29,209 nucleotides of DNA from Candidatus Pelagibacter sp. (GCA_028097645.1 JAOHEU010000009.1:1-29209); one strand, 5' to 3'; positions 6,654 through 14,726 are shown, numbered from the stretch's first letter. Notes: generated by a model from the letters alone, not told the origin. Numbers and translations are program-made.

Positions 6654-8547
6654 TACTTAAAATTTTATGTTTGATTAAATCTTCCTTAATTTCAGTTAAG
6701 ATTGCTGGATCATCAATGGTTGGTGGTATTTTGTATTCAACACTGTCAGCAATTTTTCTAATCGTTCCTCTTAAAATTTTTCCAGATCTCGTTTTTGGTA
6801 ATCTTTTGATAACAATTACAACTTTAAATGCTGCAACGGGTCCAATTTTATCTCTAACCATTTGCACACACTCCTTAGAAATTGTTTCATTATCTTTGTC
6901 CACTCCAGATTTTAAAACCACAAGTCCAATTGGAAGTTGTCCTTTTAATTTATCTGCAATACCAAGCACTGCACACTCTGCAACTGATTGGTGTTCAGAT
7001 AAAACTTCTTCGATCGCACCTGTTGATAATCTATGACCTGCAACATTAATAATGTCATCTGTTCTAGACATAATCCAAATATAACCATCATCATCAATGT
7101 GACCTGCATCATAAGTTTGGTAATATCCCTCGTAATTAGTCATATAATTCTCTTTATATCTTTGATCTGCATTCCATAATGTTGGAAAGGTACCTGGTGG
7201 AAGTGGAAGTTTGACAACAATGTCTCCCATTTCATTTGGTTTTGCTAATGATTGATCAGGTTTAATAATTTTTACATCATAACCAGGTACAGCTTTGCAA
7301 GCTGAACCATATTTAGTCTCCATCATCTCAATTCCAGTACAATTTGAGCTGATTGCCCAACTAGTCTCTGTCTGCCACCAGTGATCAATCACCGGAACCT
7401 TGAGTAAATTTTCTGCCCATTTAATGGTATCTGGATCTGCTCTTTCTCCCGCAAGGAACAAACTCTCAAAACTACTTAAATTATATTTTGAAAAAAACTT
7501 ACCTTCGGGATCTTCCTTCTTAATTGCCCTAAAAGCAGTAGGGGCTGTAAACAATGATTTAACCTTATAGTCAGATATAATTTTCCAGAAAGCCCCAGCA
7601 TCAGGAGTGCCAACAGGTTTTCCTTCAAATAGAACAGTGGTGCATCCTTTGAATAATGGAGCATACACAATATAAGAGTGTCCAACGATCCAGCCAATAT
7701 CACTAGCTGACCACCAAATATCATCAGTATCAATATTATAGATATTTTTCATAGTCCACTTTAGAGCAACTATGTGACCACCAATATCTCTTACTATCCC
7801 TTTTGGAGTACCGGTTGTACCCGAAGTATATAAAATATAAGCAAGTTCATTTGAGTTCATCTCAACACAATCTGCATTAGATGCATTTGAGACAACTTCA
7901 TCCCAGCTAACCTCCATTGGAGCATTTAATTTTACCTCATGCCCAGGTCTTTGAAATAAAATCATTTTATCAATTTTATGATTAGCTAGCTTAATAGCTT
8001 CATCCACAAGAGGTTTGTATTCAACCGTTCTTCCAGGCTCAAAACCACAAGAGGCGGTAACTAGTAATTTTGCTTTACTGTCATCTATTCTGCTTGCAAG
8101 TTCATTTGATGCAAAGCCACCAAAGACCACAGAATGGATTGCTCCAATTCTGGCACAAGCTAACATTGCGATAACTGCTTCAGGAATCATTGGCATATAA
8201 ATAATAACTCGATCCCCTTTAGTAATACCCTGATCTTTTAATGCTCCTGCAAATTTTGAAACTTTTGATCTTAATTCATCATAACTGAATTGACTTTTGT
8301 TACCTGTAATAGGACTGTCATAAATTAATGCTGTTTTTTTTCCTCTACCTTGATCAATATGAATGTCTAAAGCGTTGTAGCATGTATTGGTTACTCCATC
8401 TTCGAACCATTTATAAAATGGAGGATTAGATTTATTTAAAATTTTCGTTGGTTTTTTGAACCAAAAGATATCATTAGAAGCTTCTTGCCAAAATTTTTCA
8501 GGATTATTTATGGATTGATCATAAATTTTTTGAAAAAGTTTTGACAT
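6646..8547 (-). CDS. prpE: Propionyl-CoA/short-chain acyl-CoA synthetase (PrpE/ACSS3 type)
   Basis: Activates a short-chain carboxylate with ATP and CoA through an acyl-adenylate. The 633-residue length fits the acetyl/propionyl-CoA synthetase group. The P-loop YTSGTTGTPKG is at 240-250, the adenylate-binding DHWWQTET at 388-395, the hinge region DDGYIWIMSRTDDIINVAGHR at 486-506 (shown here only by position and ends), and the catalytic Lys590 in PKTRSGK. GIVRDIGGH (250-258), SDIGWIVGHSY (282-292) and KPVGTPDAGAF (310-320) resemble PrpE and human ACSS3 more than AcsA, so propionate is the likelier substrate, though acetate cannot be excluded. It is the promoter-proximal gene of a pair with the SMR gene and diverges from proteorhodopsin. 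I saw no clear minus-strand promoter. Confidence 0.88.
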   Translation of the reverse strand: MSKLFQKIYDQSINNPEKFWQEASNDIFWFKKPTKILNKSNPPFYKWFEDGVTNTCYNALDIHIDQGRGKKTALIYDSPITGNKSQFSYDELRSKVSKFAGALKDQGITKGDRVIIYMPMIPEAVIAMLACARIGAIHSVVFGGFASNELASRIDDSKAKLLVTASCGFEPGRTVEYKPLVDEAIKLANHKIDKMILFQRPGHEVKLNAPMEVSWDEVVSNASNADCVEMNSNELAYILYTSGTTGTPKGIVRDIGGHIVALKWTMKNIYNIDTDDIWWSASDIGWIVGHSYIVYAPLFKGCTTVLFEGKPVGTPDAGAFWKIISDYKVKSLFTAPTAFRAIKKEDPEGKFFSKYNLSSFESLFLAGERADPDTIKWAENLLKVPVIDHWWQTETSWAISSNCTGIEMMETKYGSACKAVPGYDVKIIKPDQSLAKPNEMGDIVVKLPLPPGTFPTLWNADQRYKENYMTNYEGYYQTYDAGHIDDDGYIWIMSRTDDIINVAGHRLSTGAIEEVLSEHQSVAECAVLGIADKLKGQLPIGLVVLKSGVDKDNETISKECVQMVRDKIGPVAAFKVVIVIKRLPKTRSGKILRGTIRKIADSVEYKIPPTIDDPAILTEIKEDLIKHKILSND

Positions 8548-8683
8548 AGTAATTTGATTCGAATTCTTTGTTTTTTTTGATTTTTAACTTTAAAATTGTA
8601 TTTAATTTTAAAAATCCAATAAAATCAATGAGAATTAGTCCCAATTAAGTCTTCATTTATCCGATTTAATTTGCTATTTAACG

Positions 8684-8728
8684 CCCTATCTTGGTTAGGG
8701 GAAACCCTAATCTAGTTTATATAAACTA
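8684..8728 (+). promoter_or_regulatory. Structured leader of the proteorhodopsin gene
   Basis: The divergent gap before proteorhodopsin holds a hairpin, GGTTAGGG-GAAA-CCCTAATC (8693-8712): eight pairs including one G-U, closed by a GNRA-type tetraloop. The same TAGGG (8696-8700) can instead pair with an upstream CCCTA (8684-8688) across a seven-base loop, so the two helices exclude each other. A perfect 16-bp palindrome (TAGTTTATATAAACTA, 8713-8728) follows at once. The ribosome site (AGAGGGAG, 8750-8757) and ATG lie about 35 bases downstream. If transcribed, this could be a switch or stability element; if untranscribed, the palindrome could be an operator or AT-rich promoter core. Which applies cannot be decided here. 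Confidence 0.45.
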
Positions 8729-8762
8729 AATAAGTAAAAACTAACTAAAGAGGGAGTTTTTT

Positions 8763-9530
8763 ATGAAAAAACTTAAATTGTTTGCGCTTACAGCTGTAGC
8801 CCTAATGGGTGTTACAGGTGTTGCAAACGCAGAGACAGTGATGTTAGCTCAAGATGATTTCGTAGGTATTTCATTTTGGTTAGTATCAATGGCTTGTTTA
8901 GCTGCTACTGTATTCTTTTTCTTAGAAAGAAGTTCAGTTCCAGCTGGTTGGAGAGTTTCAATGACAGTTGCTGGTCTAGTAACTGGTATTGCATTCGTAC
9001 ACTACATGTACATGAGAGATGTATGGATCATGACTGGTGATTCACCAACTGTTTACAGATACATTGACTGGTTAATTACAGTGCCATTACTAATGTTAGA
9101 ATTCTATTTTGTTCTATCAGCAGTAAACAAAGCAGATTCAGGAATTTTCTGGAGATTGATGCTTGGTACTTTAGTAATGCTAGTAGGTGGATACTTAGGA
9201 GAAGCAGGATACATCAACGCTACACTTGGTTTCATTATCGGTATGGCTGGTTGGGTATACATTCTTTATGAAGTATTCTCAGGTGAAGCAGGTAAGAGAG
9301 CAGCGAAAAGTGGTAATAAATCACTTGTAACTGCTTTTGGTGCAATGAGAATGATCGTTACTGTAGGTTGGGCTATTTACCCATTAGGTTACATTTTTGG
9401 TTACCTAACAGGTGGAGTAGACGCTAACTCACTAAACGTGATTTACAACGCAGCTGACTTCTTGAACAAGATCGCTTTCGGTCTGATCATTTGGGCAGCA
9501 GCAATGCAACAACCTGGTAGAGCTAAGTAG
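8763..9530 (+). CDS. Proteorhodopsin, green-type light-driven proton pump
   Basis: A seven-helix retinal protein that pumps protons outward in light. The 255 residues begin with a signal peptide ending near Ala-Asn-Ala (21-23). Key residues all follow a constant offset of five from the classical GPR numbering: His80 (H75), Arg99 (R94), the Schiff-base counterion and proton acceptor Asp102 (D97), Thr106 (T101), donor Glu113 (E108), Asp232 (D227) and retinal-binding Lys236 (K231). Asp-Thr-Glu at the DTE positions marks a proton pump. The tuning position (L105) is Leu110, predicting green absorption. A strong AGGGAG ribosome site precedes the ATG, and a strong terminator follows. Codons are biased (11 TAC against 2 TAT for Tyr), unlike its neighbours and as expected for very high expression. 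No carotenoid or retinal synthesis genes are in the window. Confidence 0.98.
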   Translation: MKKLKLFALTAVALMGVTGVANAETVMLAQDDFVGISFWLVSMACLAATVFFFLERSSVPAGWRVSMTVAGLVTGIAFVHYMYMRDVWIMTGDSPTVYRYIDWLITVPLLMLEFYFVLSAVNKADSGIFWRLMLGTLVMLVGGYLGEAGYINATLGFIIGMAGWVYILYEVFSGEAGKRAAKSGNKSLVTAFGAMRMIVTVGWAIYPLGYIFGYLTGGVDANSLNVIYNAADFLNKIAFGLIIWAAAMQQPGRAK

Positions 9531-9550
9531 TTTTACTTAAAATTTAAATT

Positions 9551-9588
9551 AAAGGGCAGGGACATTTTTGTTCTTGCCCTTTTTTTTT
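9551..9588 (+). terminator. Strong rho-independent terminator after proteorhodopsin
   Basis: AAAGGGCAGGGACA (9551-9564) pairs with TGTTCTTGCCCTTT (9569-9582) over 14 base pairs including two G-U pairs, around a TTTT loop, and runs into continuous T to 9588. It begins 20 bases after the proteorhodopsin stop and ends 19 bases before the desaturase ATG. Confidence 0.9.
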
Positions 9589-9607
9589 GCCTACAATAAT
9601 TTATGCT

Positions 9608-10609
9608 ATGGACGTCAAACTAGATAAATGGCACAAGTGTAAAGTCGATATAGAAGTTCTTAAAGAACTTTCAAAAAAATCTGACATTAAAGGTTTTCAA
9701 CACGTCTCTCTTTTTTTTGGTTTATTAATTATAACTGGAAGTTTAGCATATTTAACTTGGGGAACTTGGTGGTCAGTTTTTTGGTTTTTGGTGTATGGCA
9801 ACATCTATTCATTTTCAAATCCATTGTGGCATGAGACAGGTCATAAAACTGCCTTTCAATCAAAATTTTTAAATGAAATTTTTTATTATATTTCATCTTA
9901 TATGGCGAATTTTGAACCAATAAGATGGAGACACACTCATTTTGTTCATCATGGTAATACTTATTCAACTGAAAATCCTTTTGATCATGAAATTGAATAT
10001 GGAAATAATTTAAAAGAAACTCCAAAAGGATTAATTATAAGTTTAATTCCGTTTTTAGATTTAATATTTTTTAAAAAACATATTTCATTTGAAATTATTC
10101 AGCATGCATTTGGAGTTAAAACAAAAGTAATGGAAGACTGCATTCCAGAAAAAGCACAAGCAAAAGTAATTTTTAGTTCAAGAATTTATGTTGCAATTTG
10201 GTCATTAATTATTTTATGGTCAATAGTTGCTTCTTCTTTGATGCCATTACTTTATTTTGTACTTCCACAATTTTATGGAAAAACTTTACACAAACTTGTT
10301 GCCTTTACTCAGCATGCTGGACTTGCAAGAAATATAAAAGATCATAGGTTTTCAACAAGAGAAATGTACTTAAATCCAATACTAAGTTTTTTATATTGGA
10401 AAATGGAATATCATTTAACTCATCATATGTTTCCAACTGTTCCATCCTATAATCTAGACAAACTTCATCACCATATAAAAGATCAATTACCAGAACCAAA
10501 TAATGGGCTGATAGATGCATATAAAGAAATTATACCAGCATTGATTAAACAAACAGAAGATGAGAGTTATTTTATAAAAAAAGATATACCTCAATTACAA
10601 AATGTCTAA
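9608..10609 (+). CDS. Membrane fatty acid desaturase family protein
   Basis: A 333-residue integral membrane di-iron enzyme with the three His boxes of PF00487: HETGH (75-79), HTHFVHH (109-115) and HLTHH (269-273), plus an extra QHAGL (235-239). Hydrophobic segments flank the boxes, about 33-65 and 195-222. Such enzymes insert a cis double bond, or sometimes hydroxylate, using O2 and two electrons from a ferredoxin or cytochrome b5. The next genes encode a ferredoxin and its reductase, which would supply these. The ATG at 9608 is preferred over an in-frame TTG at 9587 because the TTG lies inside the terminator's T-run. Little room remains for a promoter after the terminator. Exact substrate (acyl lipid, acyl-CoA, or something else such as a carotenoid) is unknown. 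Confidence 0.88.
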   Translation: MDVKLDKWHKCKVDIEVLKELSKKSDIKGFQHVSLFFGLLIITGSLAYLTWGTWWSVFWFLVYGNIYSFSNPLWHETGHKTAFQSKFLNEIFYYISSYMANFEPIRWRHTHFVHHGNTYSTENPFDHEIEYGNNLKETPKGLIISLIPFLDLIFFKKHISFEIIQHAFGVKTKVMEDCIPEKAQAKVIFSSRIYVAIWSLIILWSIVASSLMPLLYFVLPQFYGKTLHKLVAFTQHAGLARNIKDHRFSTREMYLNPILSFLYWKMEYHLTHHMFPTVPSYNLDKLHHHIKDQLPEPNNGLIDAYKEIIPALIKQTEDESYFIKKDIPQLQNV

Positions 10610-10636
10610 AAATAGACTTAGTTTGTTTTTACTGAC

Positions 10637-10664
10637 TTGTTCTATCTAAATAAAAAACTATATA
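10637..10664 (+). promoter_or_regulatory. Possible promoter of the ferredoxin operon
   Basis: TTGTTC (10637-10642) and TATATA (10659-10664) are separated by 16 bases. The predicted start would fall at or next to the ferredoxin ATG at 10671, and there is no ribosome site, so the transcript could be leaderless. The boxes are imperfect, and AT-rich DNA gives such matches easily. Confidence 0.35.
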
Positions 10665-10670
10665 TAGCCC

Positions 10671-10991
10671 ATGGCAAAAATTACATATAACACTCACGAT
10701 AGCAAAACTCATACAATTGAAGTTCAAAACGGACTTACTGTTATGGAAGGTGCAGTTCAAAATGATATTCCAGGAATTGATGCTGATTGTGGAGGGGGAA
10801 TGGCGTGTGCTACGTGCCATGTTTATGTCAATGATGAATGGCTAGATAAACTTCCAACCAAAGAAGATGGAGAAGAAGATATGTTGGATATGGCATTTGA
10901 ACCAAAACAGAATAGTCGATTGAGTTGTCAGTTAACTGTATCTGACGAATTAGATGGTCTAGTGGTTAACATTCCATCAAAGCAAGCTTAA
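10671..10991 (+). CDS. [2Fe-2S] ferredoxin, adrenodoxin type
   Basis: A 106-residue soluble electron carrier. The four cluster ligands are Cys40, Cys46, Cys49 and Cys86 in the pattern C-x5-C-x2-C-x36-C, inside [11 protein letters not shown] and LSCQL, which is the adrenodoxin/putidaredoxin/ISC-ferredoxin type rather than the plant type. An acidic helix (Glu65-Asp74) matches the partner-docking region of that family. The stop codon is directly followed by the reductase ATG, so the pair is co-translated. Partners could be the adjacent desaturase or another oxygenase. ISC-type ferredoxins look similar, but the gene is not in an isc cluster here. Confidence 0.95.
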   Translation: MAKITYNTHDSKTHTIEVQNGLTVMEGAVQNDIPGIDADCGGGMACATCHVYVNDEWLDKLPTKEDGEEDMLDMAFEPKQNSRLSCQLTVSDELDGLVVNIPSKQA

Positions 10992-12008
10992 ATGAATAAA
11001 ACAGATGTATTAATAATTGGAGCTGGACCAACAGGTTTATTTTGTGCCCATCAATTAGGGATCATAGGATTAAATTGTGAAATTGTAGACAACCTTGATA
11101 AAGCAGGTGGCCAATGTATTGAACTTTATCCAGATAAACCAATTTACGATATTCCAGCGGTACCTGAGTGTACTGGTGAAGAGTTAACCAATAATCTTCT
11201 TAAGCAAATTAAGCCCTTCAATGTAAAATTTCATTTAAATGAAAGAGTAGAGCAACTAAAAAAAGTTGAAAATCGATGGCATGTTAAAACAAGTGGCAAC
11301 AAGGAATTTGATGTAGCAAGTATTGTCATAGCTGGTGGCGTTGGATCATTCGAGCCTAGAAAGTTTCCAGTAAAAGAGTGTGAAAAATTTGAAGGAAGTG
11401 CTTTATTTTATTCAGTTAAAGATAAGACAATTTTTAAAGATAAAACAGTTTCAATTTTTGGAGGAGGTGACTCAGCTTTAGATTGGGCAATTGAATTATC
11501 AAACACTTCTAAAGTAAATTTAATTCATAGAAGAGATGGTTTTAGTGGGGCAGAGTCTAGTGTTCAAAAAGTCAAAGAGCTAAATGACCAAGGAAAATTA
11601 AATTTATATACTAAATACCAAATAGACTCAGTTTCTGGAGATAAGAATATAGATACAGTTAAAATTAAACATGACGAGGGAGAGGTAAAAGAATTTAAAA
11701 CAGATTATGTTCTTGGTTTCTTTGGTTTGATTATGCAACTTGGACCAATATTGGATTGGGGATTAAATATTAATAAAAAAACTGTTGAAGTGAATACAGA
11801 AAATTTTGAGACAAATATAGACGGCATTTTTGCTATTGGAGATATTTGTTCGTATCCAGGTAAATTAAAATTAATTTTGTCAGGTTTTCACGAAGGGGCA
11901 CTAGCTGCAAGAGGTTGTTTTAAATACGCAAAACCTGATGAAAAATTAAGATTTGAATTTACAACTACATCAAAAGCTGCACAAGAAAGACTTGGTGTTA
12001 AGAAGTGA
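10992..12008 (+). CDS. Ferredoxin/flavodoxin-NADP+ reductase, thioredoxin-reductase-like
   Basis: A 338-residue FAD- and NADPH-binding reductase. The FAD dinucleotide fold GAGPTG is at 10-15, and AGGQCIELYPDKPIYDIP (38-55) is typical of the TrxR-like ferredoxin-NADP+ reductases. The NADPH fold GGGDSA is at 157-162, with HRR (179-181) suited to the 2'-phosphate. The second FAD motif GDICSYPGK lies near 287. The redox CxxC of true thioredoxin reductase is missing from the NADPH domain, so despite frequent annotation as thioredoxin reductase it should move electrons between NADPH and the neighbouring ferredoxin. It abuts that gene with no gap and overlaps the next by four bases. Confidence 0.93.
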   Translation: MNKTDVLIIGAGPTGLFCAHQLGIIGLNCEIVDNLDKAGGQCIELYPDKPIYDIPAVPECTGEELTNNLLKQIKPFNVKFHLNERVEQLKKVENRWHVKTSGNKEFDVASIVIAGGVGSFEPRKFPVKECEKFEGSALFYSVKDKTIFKDKTVSIFGGGDSALDWAIELSNTSKVNLIHRRDGFSGAESSVQKVKELNDQGKLNLYTKYQIDSVSGDKNIDTVKIKHDEGEVKEFKTDYVLGFFGLIMQLGPILDWGLNINKKTVEVNTENFETNIDGIFAIGDICSYPGKLKLILSGFHEGALAARGCFKYAKPDEKLRFEFTTTSKAAQERLGVKK

Positions 12009-12631
12009 TAGAACTTTTTACTGCTGACACTCCGAATGGTAAAAAAATTTCTATTATGCTTGAAGAGATTGGTTACGATTATAAAGTAACCAAAGTAGAT
12101 ATAAGTAAGGATGAACAGTTTAAGCCAGAATTTGTAAAGTTAAGTCCTTTTTCTAAAATCCCTGTAATTACTGACCATGATAATAATGAAAGTATTTTTG
12201 AGTCTGGGGCAATTCTTATGTACTTAGGGGAAAAAAGTGGAAAGTTTTATGATGAACAAGATAGATTAAAAATTAATCAGTGGCTGATGGCTCAAATGGG
12301 AACAATTGGTCCAATGATTGGTCAGCATCATCAATTTCATCACTATAATCCTGGGAAAAGTGAATTTGGTGAAGAACGATATTTTAAAATTGCAAAAAGA
12401 ATATATCAAGAATTAGATAACAGATTAAAAGAGTCTAAATTTCTTGCAGGAGAAAATTATACAATTGCAGATATTGCAACTTGGCCCTGGTTTGCAAGAC
12501 ATGAGTGGCACGATATTGGTCTAAAAAATTATGAAAATTTAGCTAGATGGTATTTAGAAATTGCAGACCGTGAAGCTGTGATTAAAGGATACGACCTATA
12601 TAAAATTGGTAGCCAAATTCCAAAAATCTAA
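12005..12631 (+). CDS. Glutathione S-transferase family protein, Nu-class-like (YfcG/YghU type)
   Basis: A 208-residue protein with an N-terminal thioredoxin-fold domain (about 1-80) and an all-helical C-terminal domain. TPNGKK (9-14) holds the Thr and Asn that bind glutathione in Nu-class enzymes, the cis-Pro is in KIPVI (51-55), and Glu66-Ser67 grips the gamma-glutamyl part. The stretch MAQMGTIGPMIGQ is typical of YfcG-like proteins, which often reduce disulfides rather than conjugate drugs. The start is a GTG whose last two bases belong to the upstream TGA (GTGA overlap), so translation is coupled to the reductase. This places a thiol/peroxide-related enzyme in the same electron-transfer operon. 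Confidence 0.9.
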   Translation: MIELFTADTPNGKKISIMLEEIGYDYKVTKVDISKDEQFKPEFVKLSPFSKIPVITDHDNNESIFESGAILMYLGEKSGKFYDEQDRLKINQWLMAQMGTIGPMIGQHHQFHHYNPGKSEFGEERYFKIAKRIYQELDNRLKESKFLAGENYTIADIATWPWFARHEWHDIGLKNYENLARWYLEIADREAVIKGYDLYKIGSQIPKI

Positions 12632-12636
12632 AAATC

Positions 12637-13716
12637 TTATTTATTTTTTGGGATCCAAGATTTGTAAAATGGGTTTTCTTTATCAATTGGTAAATTAATA
12701 TTTTTTCCTTGATGAGAGGAGTCGTAAACAGCCGTAACAAATTCTAGAGATCCACGCGCATCTAACAAGGTAACCTCATCACTACTTAAACCATCTAAAT
12801 TATTTGCTATTTCTTCAAACATTCCAGCATACCAAGATTTAGTTTGCTGAACATTTGATAAAACTTTATCAATTTGATTTTGGGTTACAGGCTCTCTTGC
12901 TAAAAATTTCCATTCATCATCCGCTGGATTATAAGGCTTGTCGGGTGAACCAGCAGACTCTGCTGTTAAATTACTAAAGCAAATTTTAATTCTACTTACA
13001 TCTTCCGCAGCGCCTAGTGTAATAGAGCTTGTAACTAAAGCACCATTAATCATTTCAATTGATAGGGCAGCACAATCTTCTACTTCAATATCATTAACCC
13101 TAGTTGATAGCTTTGCGTATATATTTGAAACAGGTCCAAAAATCATAGTGATAAGATCGTGAATATGAATTGAATGACTTAAAATTGCTCCCCCTTGTTC
13201 ACCTTCCCAAGTTCCTCGCCAAGCTTTTGAATAATATTCTTTACCTCTGTTCCAGTGAGTTTCTAAAGAAGCAACCAAAGGTTTTCCAGCAAGTCCTGAT
13301 TTAATTAATGCTTTTAATTTAGAAAACCCAGGTCCATATCGATACTGAAAAACTGGAAAAATTGTTTTGCCAGTTTTCTTACTTATTTCTCTAAGTTGAT
13401 CAATTTCTTCTAAGCTTGATACTAATGGTTTTTCACAAATAACATGCTTACCTGCCTCAAGTGATTTTTTACATGCAGAAAAATGTAAATGAGGTGGAAG
13501 ACATATATCCACAATATCAACCTCTTTTATTTTTAATATATCTTCAAAATTAAGTGAAATTTTAGTATCAGAGTTAACCGGCACTATATTCTCAATAGAT
13601 TCTTTTGTTAGTCCACAAACTGTATGCACATTAAATTTATCTGAAACTTTTTGAAAATCTTCGTAATGTTTGGCACCTATATTGGTTCCTATAATAGCCA
13701 CTTGATATTTACTCAT
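12637..13716 (-). CDS. Gfo/Idh/MocA family NAD(P)-dependent oxidoreductase (first of two)
   Basis: A 359-residue dehydrogenase with an N-terminal Rossmann fold (AIIGTNIGAKH, 7-17) and the family's catalytic Glu-Lys-Pro at 95-97 (CEKPL). The C-terminal domain has the second-site pattern with His184 and Asp187, but Ser180 stands where many members have Asp. These enzymes oxidise or reduce a hydroxyl of sugars, inositols or sugar acids. It is the last gene of a three-gene operon and its start overlaps the end of the paralogue by four bases. It meets the glutathione transferase gene tail to tail with a five-base gap. Substrate unknown. Confidence 0.92.
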   Translation of the reverse strand: MSKYQVAIIGTNIGAKHYEDFQKVSDKFNVHTVCGLTKESIENIVPVNSDTKISLNFEDILKIKEVDIVDICLPPHLHFSACKKSLEAGKHVICEKPLVSSLEEIDQLREISKKTGKTIFPVFQYRYGPGFSKLKALIKSGLAGKPLVASLETHWNRGKEYYSKAWRGTWEGEQGGAILSHSIHIHDLITMIFGPVSNIYAKLSTRVNDIEVEDCAALSIEMINGALVTSSITLGAAEDVSRIKICFSNLTAESAGSPDKPYNPADDEWKFLAREPVTQNQIDKVLSNVQQTKSWYAGMFEEIANNLDGLSSDEVTLLDARGSLEFVTAVYDSSHQGKNINLPIDKENPFYKSWIPKNK

Positions 13717-14723
13717 TTTTTTTCTGCCAATTCTTGAGCTTTAATTGCTAGTTCCATTGTTAAATAAGTAAGTTCTTGAGAACAAGCTGTCTCAGATCTG
13801 TTTAACACATCATTAATTAAATTTCTAAAATATGGAAGTTTAACATCTCCACAATCTATATGGTTTACTTCTTCATTATTTGCATAATATAGATGATTTC
13901 CAGTTTTTGATTTTGCTAGATCTGTGTACTTTCTAATTTCTATATAACCTTTATCTCCTAATATTAATAATCTTCCATCTCCCCAAGTTGGGAGAGCATC
14001 CGGAGTGAACCAATCTAGTCTAATATAACCATGACCTTGATTTCCAGTTAAATTAACTTCACCAAAATCTTGAAAACCAGGTTTATCCTGTTTTGTAGTG
14101 TTTTCCACAAGAGCATGATTGATTTTAGCTTTATTAGAATTTGTAAATACTAAAAATTGATGAATTTGATGAGAGCCTATATCTGTAATTATACCCCCAT
14201 AGCTTTGACGATCATAAAACCAATCTGGTCTTTCATAATTTCCTTGTCTGTGAGGACCGGTGCCAATGGTTTGTTTAACTTTACCAATTTTACCCTCTAC
14301 AACTAACTCTTCAGCTTTAGCAACTGCTGCAACATGAAATCGTTCTGAAAAATTTACCGACCAAATTTTTCCTGTTTTTTTTACTGCTCGTTTTAAACTC
14401 TCTAGTTGATTTAATGTGGTGCATCCTGGTTTATCTACCATTACGTCTTTACCTGAATTTAATACTTCAATTGAAAGATCCGCTCTATCTTTGGGTATAG
14501 AAGAGATTAAAACCATATCTATTGTATTATCTTTTAAAATATCACTTTTATTTTCTATTCTTTTTATATTTGGATATTTCTTATTGAACTCTTTTAATGT
14601 TAAGGGAGAGCCTTCTGTCCAAAAATAATTACAATTGCAACCTTCTTTGATCATTTCATCCAGCATGTCAAAGATATGACCGTGATCAATTCCTAATACT
14701 GCTAAATTTAAAGATGTTTTCAT
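13713..14723 (-). CDS. Gfo/Idh/MocA family oxidoreductase (second, divergent)
   Basis: A 336-residue member of the same superfamily but only distantly like its neighbour. The Rossmann glycine region is AVLGIDHGH (8-16), and the catalytic Lys is in VDKPG (96-100), with Asp in place of the usual Glu. The second domain has TDIGSHQIHQ (180-189) with His185 in the catalytic position. The middle of an operon: three bases after the dioxygenase gene and overlapping the next dehydrogenase by four. Two non-identical dehydrogenases in one operon suggest consecutive oxidation or epimerisation steps on a polyol, sugar or sugar acid, but nothing in the sequence fixes the substrate. Confidence 0.9.
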   Translation of the reverse strand: MKTSLNLAVLGIDHGHIFDMLDEMIKEGCNCNYFWTEGSPLTLKEFNKKYPNIKRIENKSDILKDNTIDMVLISSIPKDRADLSIEVLNSGKDVMVDKPGCTTLNQLESLKRAVKKTGKIWSVNFSERFHVAAVAKAEELVVEGKIGKVKQTIGTGPHRQGNYERPDWFYDRQSYGGIITDIGSHQIHQFLVFTNSNKAKINHALVENTTKQDKPGFQDFGEVNLTGNQGHGYIRLDWFTPDALPTWGDGRLLILGDKGYIEIRKYTDLAKSKTGNHLYYANNEEVNHIDCGDVKLPYFRNLINDVLNRSETACSQELTYLTMELAIKAQELAEKK

Positions 14724-14726
14724 TAA

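Noticed and set aside
6671..7036. Plus-strand frame of 121 codons
   Set aside because: Contained in the acyl-CoA synthetase gene on the other strand; low-complexity translation without motifs.
10992..12008. Thioredoxin reductase
   Set aside because: The NADPH domain lacks the redox CxxC; the ferredoxin reductase reading fits better and matches the adjacent ferredoxin.
8763..12631. Retinal or carotenoid synthesis genes (blh, crtEIBY) next to proteorhodopsin
   Set aside because: None of the neighbouring proteins has carotene dioxygenase, phytoene synthase, phytoene desaturase or lycopene cyclase motifs; the desaturase is of the His-box membrane type.
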